A stretch of 64,000 nt of DNA, taken from the NCBI GenBank assembly GCA_012295275.1, contig CM022673.1:22476413-22540412 (forward strand). Direction: 5' to 3'. The first letter of the stretch is position 1; each line of letters begins with the position of its first letter. Of the stretch, positions 12,912 to 24,818 are shown in pieces. Both the position numbers and the translations under genes were made by a program. Origin of the DNA: Chrysomallon squamiferum. Its lineage: Eukaryota; Mollusca; Gastropoda; Neomphalida; Peltospiridae. The notes below the pieces were generated by a model, which made no database searches, had not been told where the DNA came from, and was given only the letters and a program-made list of their open reading frames with translations.

Positions 12912-12934
12912 TGACGTCATAGTAATATGACGTA
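12912..12934. promoter_or_regulatory. cAMP-response elements just upstream of PDE11-like copy 2
   Basis: A perfect TGACGTCA lies at 12912-12919, only 33 bp upstream of the ATG at 12879, with a half-CRE TGACGTA at 12928-12934. On the coding strand the order is half site, then full palindrome, as upstream of copy 1. The full site is close enough to the ATG to fall in the core promoter or 5' UTR. Function is inferred. Confidence 0.55.
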
Positions 12935-15221
12935 CAAAAATCGGTTTTGGCGAACATAAATGATAATGTTATCCCAAGGTAAGTCAAATCTAGAAAATTA
13001 TGGTTGAAAAAAAAAAAAAAAAAAAAAATATATAAAAAGTCTTCTTAGCTTACATCAAAAATCTAGAATCAGAGCCACGGTTTACATTACATATCTATTT
13101 TGTTATCTTCCGGTGAATCTTTTCTTTTATAAAAGTTTATGTCCACATTTAGTTAACACACAGTGACACAACATCGTGCAGTAATATGTATCACACCACC
13201 ACGGATATCGGTTATGTCCGAACAAATTTAGTGATACATTCTTTTACTAATGCATACAATTTTAATTATGGAAATTGAAGACACTACGCATCTATACCCG
13301 CTAAATAAAATATACCTTAATTCATAAGCAGCTAGGTTTCATTTGATTTTATTGTTTTTTCAGTATGATAACATCAGAGATGACAGTGGTTAAGCTTGTG
13401 CATTTAAGATGTAATACTAAATGTTAACTGAATATTTAGAAATACATTATATATCTATTTATCTTCAGTGTCACTTATTAGCAATTAAGCTTATTTTTGA
13501 TATTCATAATGATGTTCTTTTAATGAATATATTTTTACTTTCATATATTTTAAAAATGCTAAGGTACTGCTTTTCCTTGGGATTGAAAAAAGAAGAATTT
13601 AAAAACAAATACTGTTGTGATCATCACGGTCTTTGTATCCAGTTTTCTTCAAAGATAATACAACAGCAATAATAAAATGAAAAGGCCAAGAAGAAAAAGA
13701 AAATGAATATTTATTTATAAAAAGTGTATTTATAAAAAAATTAAAAGAAAGACAAAAATATGTTTAATGACATCCCAGCATGTATCACATTGCCTTTAGG
13801 TGGAAGTTACAGCTTGCAGTTGAATAAATTATTTGTGCAGACATCATTAAACACATTTTGTAGGTATGGTTAGAGTTCTACAAATATCAAAAAGTAAAAC
13901 ATTTATAGATGTTTTGCTTACCCACATAGATATTTACTTACGTAAAGTACTGGCATTTTGACTGAATTGCAACAGTATGCATTGCATGATTGGAATGTTG
14001 CAGTAGTTGCTGTTTATATGTACCAAAATGGAGATGTAATACAGAAATGAATAAATGTTCTATGTAAATCTTTGTATGTCTCAATTTGGAAAACAGTTTG
14101 TTAACAATCATAAAATTACATGAAAAAATGTGGTCATAGTCATAAAAATTAAGGTTGTGAGAAATACGGAAAGGCTCATTTTTATTTCATTTTATTAAAA
14201 TAAAATCTAAGTAAAGACTGCATTATTTCTGATTTTATACAAACAGATGTTAGCATATCTATAACAAAACTTATTTATCAGTGATGCAATTGAAACTGAT
14301 ATACATGCATATTTTTTTTTGTTGAAACATTAGCTTACATCTAAGACCTTTTTCTGTTAACTGTTACAGGAAATCTTAAGGGAATGATCACAAGAGATAT
14401 TTCATTAATAACAGAAGCAGTAAAATGAACACCAGACTGCAAAAATAATTATGAAAATTACACTAACTTAATAATTTATTTAAATAAATGTTAGCATCAT
14501 TTTAAAAAGATCTTTTCCAGCCTTGGTAAATATATTTTCAATAAACTGACACTTTATGGGTCAATGGGTTGACTTGGTACTACAAATATTTATTTTCCTG
14601 GTACATTTGAAAATCTGTTGAGGAATGGCCACCTCTTCTTACTGTGTAAGAGTTTTGTGTAATGAAAAACAAAGAGGTTTGTACTTGTAGCCACTTTTAC
14701 AACACAGTTCACCAAAATCTACTTTGTTAACTGTGTACCTAGTTCTGGATGGCACTGTCAGAAATCTCACATAAGTAAGCTGGTATTTTCACTCCTGTTA
14801 CATTTAAAAGTTCTGACATTTTTAACTGAATTTTTGTTTGTCAGTCATACATGTGTTTATTTTCTTGTACAGAAGACTGAATCTTATATTCATTTTGCCT
14901 TTGTTTTTGTTTTTTTTGTCTATAAAACTGAATCTATATTTCCTTGTTACTGAAATAATCTTCAGCAAACTGTGTATCAGTCATGTTATTTTCACAAACC
15001 AGGAATCAATATTTTTAAGGAAATTCCTGTAATGGACAGTTACAAAGAATGAAGGATGTATTGACGTGTTCTATTTTACTGACTGCATCATAACTATCTG
15101 ATCTGACTATTTCTTTGGCCTTTTTTGTTGTTGTTGTAATACAAATAATTATATTTTAAAAATAAATAGTTATTTTATATTTGCTTTTATATATGTATGT
15201 ATGTATGTATATGTATGTATG

Positions 15222-15255
<34 letters not shown>

Positions 15256-16015
15256 TGTATGTATGTATGTTATTGTTATTGTTATTGTTGTTGTTGTTTT
15301 TATGCTTTATAATATACTGTTATAAAATTCCAGTTTCTATATTGGTAAACTGACAAATACAGGTAGATACTAAATAAAAGTCTGGCAATTCAGATTTGAG
15401 CTGGGATGCTGTTAAACACCTTTTTTGCCTTTCTTTATCAGTTCACAAAACGATGTGTTCTACAAAAGTAATTAAAATTAAAGAGAGATATATTACATCA
15501 TTATAAATGCTTTCCTTCACAGAGACATGCAATGTAACACCAATATTTGTGAAACATTTTAATGAACATTAAATGATTCTAATGCTAAAAAGTTTTTTAA
15601 AAAATCTTTATAAAGTAGCAGACATTGTAATATATATATATATATGAGTACATTAGTGTATAAAGAAAGCATGATGCAATATATTATTTTTTTGATTTGT
15701 TGTATCAACAGCATGTTAAAGAGGTAAATAAATAATCTTCAGCTATCTTTTTCCAGGTACCATGCAGCTAGATTTCATATTATCTGTAAAAAGAAAATAT
15801 TTATTAAACAATCACAATGTTATTTGGTTTGTAACTGTTAATTTGAAAACAAAATAAAAGAATGAGTACTATTTCATCGATGCAATTATAAAAATATTAT
15901 TAAAACTATATTTGACATTATATAACAATGGCTACCTTCTCATTATCTGAATCCATGCAGATAACAGAGAAAAACTGATATGATGGGCTACATGGGATCT
16001 TCATGTGCAATTTAT
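12935..16015. other. Intergenic stretch, no gene seen
   Basis: AT-rich sequence with a poly-A run at about 13007-13028 and a (TATG)n microsatellite at about 15190-15270. The short ORFs here have no domain or splice-site support. The distal 3' UTR or terminal exon of the mosaic astacin gene may extend to about 15.77 kb. Confidence 0.55.
15190..15270. repeat. (TATG)n microsatellite
   Basis: TATG tetranucleotides with slight interruptions, followed by TTATTG and TTG units. Confidence 0.95.
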
Positions 16016-19000
16016 TTACATCAAAGAATGAAGCCACAGATTGTTGGTGGTACTTACTGGAGGCAGTGGAGAAATCACAGCTCTCAGTGAGAATCTAACA
16101 CAGCCAATGTCCTCTGTAAACTTTGCAATATCATCAACTTTAAAAAGTGGACTCTTATATCGGTTTAGTGTGACAACATGAACAGACATGTCATTACAGT
16201 AGTCATAAGTCAACTGGGCTCTATAATAACCAAAATAAACACCAATCTGATCACCATTCCTCACTCTGATCCTTTCTTCAGGTGCAACAGACATCGACAA
16301 CACCTGCAGTCCACCTGCAATTCTGCGAAAGGTATTTTCTCCAACAAGTTCAAAACTGAAAGTGAATACATTAGCTTTATTAAAATTTTTTATTATTTTT
16401 TTATTTTTTATCAGAAATACTGCATGTTATGTATCAGTGAAACTTATTTTTAAAAAAAATTTTAATCTCAAATTATAATGATTTTCAAGGTTAAAGAAGA
16501 CAAAAATACTGCTTACTGATTTGCACCAAGATCTTCCACTGGCCTCCATACTTGAAATGAAAGAGTTCCAGCTCCCCTGGTGAAGAATTCCCATCTTATT
16601 ACTTCTCCATTTCTCTCAATAAAAAAGTCATCACTATCTCCAGTGTAATAGTGAAATCTTTTACCAACATGTTTCCTCAGAATAAGATCCACATTGTTAT
16701 TTGGTCTAGTGGTGTCATCAATATCTGAATGATAGCATTAATAATGATAATAATAAATTAATGAAGACAAAACCTTTTAATAAATATTTACATACCTTTA
16801 CATATTTCAACAATCTACCAGATCACATTCTTATTTTTAGCTGTAGCCTAGCTATACTAGTAATTTTCATGGAAGCAGAAAAGGGCATGGCTCTATGGAA
16901 TAGTACTTGCCTGAAACATTGTTTGGTTACAGGAACATCACTCCTGAAAATATGTACTGTCCTGTTTATATCCTATTCTAGCCTGTGCTCCAGTTACTGA
17001 TATTTGCATTCCTGCTTTTGCAAAGTATTTGTGCTATTCATGCCTCTTGATATCAGTAAATAAAAATAAATGGAACTATGTATCTCAAGCTTTATCAAAA
17101 ATAAAAACATTCTTACCAAGACACACTAGAGGTTTTCCAGTGAACAACCCACAGAAGATACACGCTCGGATTGCATTACCAGAGATTCGCACATAGCCGT
17201 CAATGCAAGCATGTGTGAAAGTATCCCCCCGAGTAAACCCATCTCCTTTTGTCATTGTCTCAACAAATGTTGTATTCAGTGATGTCTTTGGTAGAGCACA
17301 ATGACTGTCTGCAACAACAGTTGTATTAACACTAAAACTTAAAACATGTCTTAGTTATAACATTGTATAATAAACATAAAATAATTTCCTAAATTAAATG
17401 TTTGATGTTTTTAATTTAGAAACTTAATATTTGTTACAGGTTAAAGGTTTTTCTTACTGTACAACAAAACTTTCATAAAATGATAATTTTCATTTTATGT
17501 ACAGTTCTATAGAATGATTACACTGGTTATTTGAAGTCTTTTAAAACAAAAATGGCATTATGAAATAAAAAGAAAGAAAACTATTTGTATAGCAAATTAT
17601 TTTAATTGATGAGAACCCACCACTTTCTGTGTCACAGAAGCCACAAGTAAAATGACATTCATGTTTTGCAAAGTCAGGAAAATCAAAGCAGAATGTTGGC
17701 CTCACTCGGAGCAGATCTTGACATGTACGCCTTCTGTCCTTGCACATGCTTGGTTCTTGCAAAAAATATTATAATCTCTTTTAATCATTGTTATAATATA
17801 ATACACTTTTCAGATAAACTTAAATTAAAGCCATCTTATTTCACAAAACCTAGCTTCATCTGACATTTAAGTATTTAACAAGCATGAGCTTCCTAGAGAA
17901 ATACATTTAAATAATGAAGACATAAATATTAAAATTCATTTCATGGCAAAAATAAATTTAAATGTTAGATTTATAGTTTTTAGATGAAATAATGTTTCCC
18001 CTAACTTGTAGATTACCTGTGTGAAACCTATGTATTTTTTGTTGTTGTTAAAACTGTGTGGCATTAAATTACTTTGAAAAATATCTGAAACCTACCATCA
18101 AGTCGGTACTGACAAACAAAGCGATGTTTCTCATACCAAAAACATTTAACATCATTCCACTTTTTGTCAGCCATTATTATTGCACAGTCTTCATTTTTAT
18201 AATCATTAGGCTGTCCTGTAAGATAATGATGATTAAAGTTAAAATATTAAAAAATTAAAAAAGATTTTATAATCTCAACTTAAGTTTAATAAATATCTAC
18301 ATTATTAGTATCTGTGATAAAAGATTGCTAACTTTATAATTTAAATAAAATAATCTATCTCAAGATAATTTTGATTAAACATTGTTGTAAAAATAAAATA
18401 GTGATTAAAAAACAGAGTGGATGAAGTGGGTGAAGTAATGGATGGATGTTTGAGTCTTGCCTCTTTTCCAGTTTTTATATATAAGTTTCTTGCCATCAGG
18501 ATACACCCAGTTACCCTCTTCTTCTCTGTCAGTTGCTGCATGCCAAATAGTCTTTCCTTGTTCCCTTGAAATAACATATATGTAGCAAATATATGTTAAA
18601 AAAACACACAGATATTTAAAAAATATGAATACTATGAATGTTTTTACTCATAAAAAGCAACGTATATTCTGGTATCTAAATTTAAAATGTTCTTTTTTAT
18701 TAATACATTTTGAGTATGAGAAGTAAATACCTCAAATTAGTCACAAAATCTTCTTCTCCTTCTGTTCTTGTCAATGCAATAGTTCCTCCATAGGATCTGC
18801 AAGTCAGAGTAGCTTCTGAATAGTGTCGCCTCTGATCAAAGTATTTATAGCAGTACCCATCACGAAAAGCCCATCCCAAAGCACATGCTGATAAGATAAA
18901 AAGTCCAACAGAAAATATGAAACATCGTCCAAAATCAGTAAATATAATGAAATATAAAACAATGAATACTAGAATTAAGTATATTCTAAAGACCAATATG

Positions 19001-22000
19001 TTTTTCAAATTTATTAAATTTAAAATGAAACCACTTAACAAGGATGAACATTAAAATATCTAAATACTTATTAAAGTTTAAATACTGAGTTAATATTCCA
19101 TTTAATGTTAATTTTCTTTTGTAAATGTGCAGAAAAACAAAAAAATTAAGAATTATATTTTCTTATATTTTGGAATTTCTTAGAACCTCTCAGACAAAAC
19201 TATTAAGTAGTATTCTTCCTAAAAAGATTTAAAATTTTGTATTAAGTACCTCCACAGATATAAGGCCCAACTGACCACCTCCCACTGGTCAGACATTGTG
19301 CTGATGTCACTCTTCTGCTGGTCAGACACATTAATTTGACAACTTCGCCCACACTATATGATTTCTTTCTGTTATCTGACACTATATTGGCATCTTTTAC
19401 ATGATCTGGACTTGTACATTCAACTTCATTATCTGTAATAAATCAAATGTAAATTTTAAAATACTTGATTAAAACAAGATAATAAAAAAGGAGTTAATAA
19501 GAATAAGACAATAAATTTTATTATTTTTGTTAATGATGACAGTAACTGTGATAACAGAGTTTAACATGACTGAATGGTGATAAAACAATAATATTGTCAT
19601 AACAATTAGTTAATGTTTTTTAATACACTGACAAAACCAGTAAATGAAAGTAAAGTGATGTGTGGAAGATGGATAAACAGACATTTGGACTTACAAACTA
19701 TGGGATGTTCTACTGGTGGTAAGAATTTAGCACATGTCTTGGCACACTGAGACAACACAGTGTACACATTAAGAGAACAGAATCCAGCTTTCTTTAATTC
19801 TTCACAGTTGTCTACCTTGTCAAACAGACGTTCTGTTTTGGGTTTTTTAAACATAAATGAACAAAATTTATATACCATCCATTTTAATATAATACAATAT
19901 AATCAGGTGGTAAATAATAATAAATATTTGAATGTGCTAGTTGATTTTAAAGATATACATGAATGTATTTTGAATGAGTAATTAAGATAATTAAAATATT
20001 CAGTAAGTGTCAATTAGTCATAAATGCACAAACAATTTTTACCTGTGAGACAAACATCACAATAGTCTCTCACACAGTCTGCTCGTCTTATGTAACACCA
20101 TGGACCAAACCCATTTCCAGGGTTACGACAATAATTATAATCTAACCCTGAAAACACGTCACTAGAGGAAACGAAATAATTTGTTGGATTAATCAAGATT
20201 TTCAAAAACAAAACAAAAATTGTACAAACTCAAATTAAATAATAATTTTTTTTTCAAAAACCAAGTAATAATAACTGAATACAGTGCACAAAACATGAAA
20301 TCATCTCTCTGTATCTTAATTCAAAAAACTTGTTTTTGTTTTTTACTGTTTATATTTATGGAGTCTGATGTGATAAAGTAAGAGTACCTTGTTTTAAAAG
20401 CATGGTGTTTACACATAGTAACATCAGACCATGGAAGACAAGGCTCCATGCTGCGTGTGAAGTTGACTCTTCCTCGGTATGTAGTACCATGATCCCGCAC
20501 ACTGTAACACATCTCATTAGCTGAAAGAAGATTATCAAATATTTTGTAATCTACCAATTACTTCTAACTTCAACATAATTTCATCTACTGCTTGTTCATT
20601 TTAATCTGAATAATTCCTGACACCATCTATTTGACAAAACTGAATAGTTGAAACAACACAACAACAAGAAAAACTCCACACAAACAGTTAATTTACAATT
20701 TTTAAAAAGCATTTTAGTTTTATTTTTTTATTAGAGAATAATTGTGTTGATGAACTGAACTTACGAAATATAACTTTAAAAGTTGCCTTGAAACCAGGTT
20801 TCTGCACTTCCATGCTTGTTCTTAATGTCAGTTTAATCATGTTAAAAACACTGTGGATGCTGCCTTGAAATCCATCTCCACAATAACTGCAAGTATAGAT
20901 TTTATTAGATTTAATTTTCAAGATAGATCTACAAACCACCAGTTCTCTGTGACTCATAACAATACATAATATCAGCTAGATTAGGACAGAACAATTCAAA
21001 TTAGACTAATAAATAAAATGATTTGTTTAGCAAATATTAATTATAAAAAAAATAAAAAATTATGATGTGAGACTTACAAAGCACCAGGTTGTCCAATCTT
21101 GACATGGCCTATTTCAAGAGAATCTTTGCACTTGCCATTTGATTCTTCCAGACTGAAACTGTCAAAATCCATAACAATTGTGGTGTTTGGAGGAGACTGA
21201 AAATATAATTAAGAACAAGTCTTGCCATCTCACAGGATTTTATGTTAATAACATTAACTTAATTTTCAGCATTGTTTGATTTAGATATAATTATCTCTTA
21301 TTACTTGAAAATTTAAATTATTGTTAACAAAGTACAGGTCAAAAAGTTGTCAACAGTTGCATACAGTAACATTTTTGCCCACCATTTTAAATGTATATTA
21401 GAAATACTTTACAATTAGTTTACCTTGATAAGCCAGTAACATCTCAAGTCATTGGAGTACTGTTTTGGAAAATTTGGTGATCTTAGAGTCATCATTGGCT
21501 CATCTCGAGTAAGTTGAAGGATGCCACCACATTCTGAAACAAGAGAAACATTTTACTATTTTCACCTTATTACCTTTTTTTCTTTTCAGTGATAAAAGAA
21601 CAAAAACAAAAAATATAATCCAATTTGATATATAAAATATTCATTATCTTTGTTTGCACAACAGAATGGTAGTAAACAAAAGGAAATAATAATTTTAATT
21701 GTTTACAATTTTTTATACCAGCATATAAGATTTATTCATGCATTCAACTATTTTAAGAATTTGTTATATACAGTAATACTTACTAGATTTATATGGTCTG
21801 TAGTAACAGAATGGAACATACACTATAGTTCTAAACCACTGTCTTGCCTGTGGATGTACCCCATGAAAAGTCTGGGTATTTTTTGTTCTTGGTAGTGTTC
21901 TTAAATAAAATTCTTCTTTTGTCCCATACATTCCTAATAAAATGTTAAAAAAAAAAAGTCACTCAATCACTATTTTTATACTTTCTATGAAATGCCAGTA

Positions 22001-24474
22001 CTTTTTGATATGTAATTATGCAGTTATATTTAAAAAATATGTACTGTGGTTATCATCTAAGGAAGAACTGTTTTATTTAATGGTGTAATTGATACTGTTT
22101 TAAATTACAGCTACATCATACCACACATGGTTATAGTTAAGGACCATAGTAATAATTTAATACTGTTCTATTTTGAACAAAGTATTTCTTATAATGTACA
22201 TATTACATACCATACAATCATCAGCATATGCTGCTGTGAGAAATGGTAACATGGGATAACCAATCATACTCCTAGCCAATAACCTATCATTAATTTACAC
22301 CCTTCTCCAGCAGAAATCATAATGATATATCTGTTTTTAGATGTTTTAGTTTGCTGTATGTTTCTTGAAACTAACAAAATATGGAGTGAGAATGTCATGA
22401 GTGAAATATAAAATTAATTTAGAAACCTGAGCATTATTGAATTCATCAAAATATAATTCTAAGATCAAAGGCCTTTTCTTTTAAAGTATACCTTTAACAT
22501 GCTGACATGTTCTGTACTCTTTCTGATAAAAAAACAAAGTAAATGGAATCTCATTTGGTAATTCCATTTCATCTTCCAGAAAGCCTGAATTTTTACAGCA
22601 GAACTGAAATAATGGGTTTTGCCCAAATTTTCCATCTGGTGTTGTTCCACTTGTAAATGAATCTTTGGGCTCAGGAGGCATTCGACCAAAAAACTGAAGA
22701 CTGCCTTCTTCAAAACCTTATGCAGGAAAAAAAAATGTCATAACTTTTTGTAATAACCTTTTATCCTTGTATTCTTATTTTTATTAGTGTTGTCAAGATA
22801 ATCCAAAACAAGTGACCAGGTTAATGCTTCAGTATTTTAAACTTTTAAAAAATTAATTTCTAGTTTTTATCTAATGAAATGAACAAAAGGTCGAAATATA
22901 TTTACATTCACTATTGATAATAATAAAGTGTGACACAGATAAAACAATATCATCACACAAAGACAAATTTCATGCACTATGCATCCTTTGGGGTTTTCTG
23001 TTATTGTTAATGGTGTTATCAAAGGTTGATGTCTTCAAAAATAAACAGTTACATGTTAAATTTAAAAAATGTAACAATTTTTATAGTTTTATGTATCTGT
23101 ATGAATGTAATTCTGATGTTATAAGAAATTAATACCTTCTACAACTGACCTTCAGGACACATTCCTCCTTTTCTCAGAATGCAATAATTTCCTCGTGGCC
23201 AGTCCTTCTTTGAATCACTTGTGTGTGGGTCATCACTTGTCCTCACACAGAAACCATATGTGTTGCCATTTCTAGAAAACTCAGACTTGAGGTGAACATT
23301 GGGTGCTTTCCACCTTTTCCAGGTTTTGGGAAACCAGTGAGACACTGTACCAAACTGAAACCCATCTGGACATCCTTCATCTGAGGCCAGCAAGGCATAT
23401 GTTCCTCTAGGCCAGTTTTTTATTATTTTTGCTAGAAAAAAACTGATTTCTTTAGCTACAAAACTAAAATAAATTTGTAGTTTTGTCTAAGTCTCATACT
23501 TTCACTCTTAAATGTTTTAATAAATAAAAAATAATTGTGCTGGGTGTGTTATTTTATTTATTTTTTTCATTACTATTAATATGTAAAATGAAGCCAACAT
23601 GCATCTTTAGTTTCAGAATAGCACTATTTTACAGATTCATAATAATTTATTCTTTATTAATAGAATTTTTTAAGGCTTTCAGGATAATTTGACTTCTGAA
23701 CAACAATGCTGTTAAAAACTGCCAATAACAAATCAGCTAGTTACGAATAGCTGAAAATGAAGGATTCTTTTTATAGATCTAGTTTCTTACGTTGCCTGAT
23801 AACTGTTGAGCAGCCAGTTGCTGGATCCAAGCCCTCTGGACACATGCATGAGCATTTGCCATTGATTACAGAAACATAACCATCATTAACACAGTGTTTT
23901 TTAAATTCTGTACAATACAAACCTGCAATAAAATATATTTTTATAGCAAACCAATAAACAACAACAATGGTAGCAGGATATCAAATAGCTGTATTGAAGA
24001 ACAATGTAAAAGAGATTTTGATTGAAAATAGTTATGGAATACTGGTATCAAACCATTTATCCGGCAAGCTTGGGATGGTAGGTGCTCCAGATTTCTGGAT
24101 TTGTTGGATTTCTAGATACATACTAAATACCTACTTCTATTTCAGTCCATTAAAAATGTTAAGTTGTCTGTATAGAATATGATCTATAATAAATAGGATG
24201 AAAATTAAAGAAAGAAAAGAAAGAACATAATTTTGTTTAAATGATATCTGTACCAATTAATACACTTCTTAAAACAATTAAATTTCTTACAGTATCATGT
24301 ATACTATATCAGATGAAAATTAAATAAAGAAAAATAAAGAACATTATTTAATTTGACAGGTATAATGACTTCTATGAGAGATTTGCCTCTACAGAGCAAA
24401 AGTCTCACTTAAACCTGTGTATGTCACGGAAATGACTAATTTAAAAGTAGTCCCTTAATAATAACAATAGTAAC

Positions 24475-24528
<54 letters not shown>

Positions 24529-24787
24529 TTGCTGATTTCCTGAATTTTCGGGATTTATGGAAGCTGGATAAATGGTGTAAATTAAAATATTTTCTTTTTT
24601 TAAGAGAGATGTAATTTTTTTTGACTGAAAAATCTCACCTCTACAGTTATAGGTGTCAACAATTTCATGAAACATGTAAAAGTTTGATTCTGCAACTAAA
24701 GATAATTCGTGAAAAAGCATAGCCTGGGTATCTCCTCGCCATCTGCGAAAACCCTAAATGATAAATAAATAATAATTAAAATATGTC

Positions 24788-24818
<31 letters not shown>

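Noticed and set aside
12880-12987. N-terminal extension of PDE11-like copy 2 upstream of 12879
   Set aside because: The open frame begins at TTG, is hydrophobic and not conserved, and overlaps the CRE; the ATG at 12879 fits the family.
16761-17000. + strand ORF within an intron of the mosaic gene; also considered as a tRNA-derived SINE
   Set aside because: No A/B box promoter or tail could be identified, and no protein motif.
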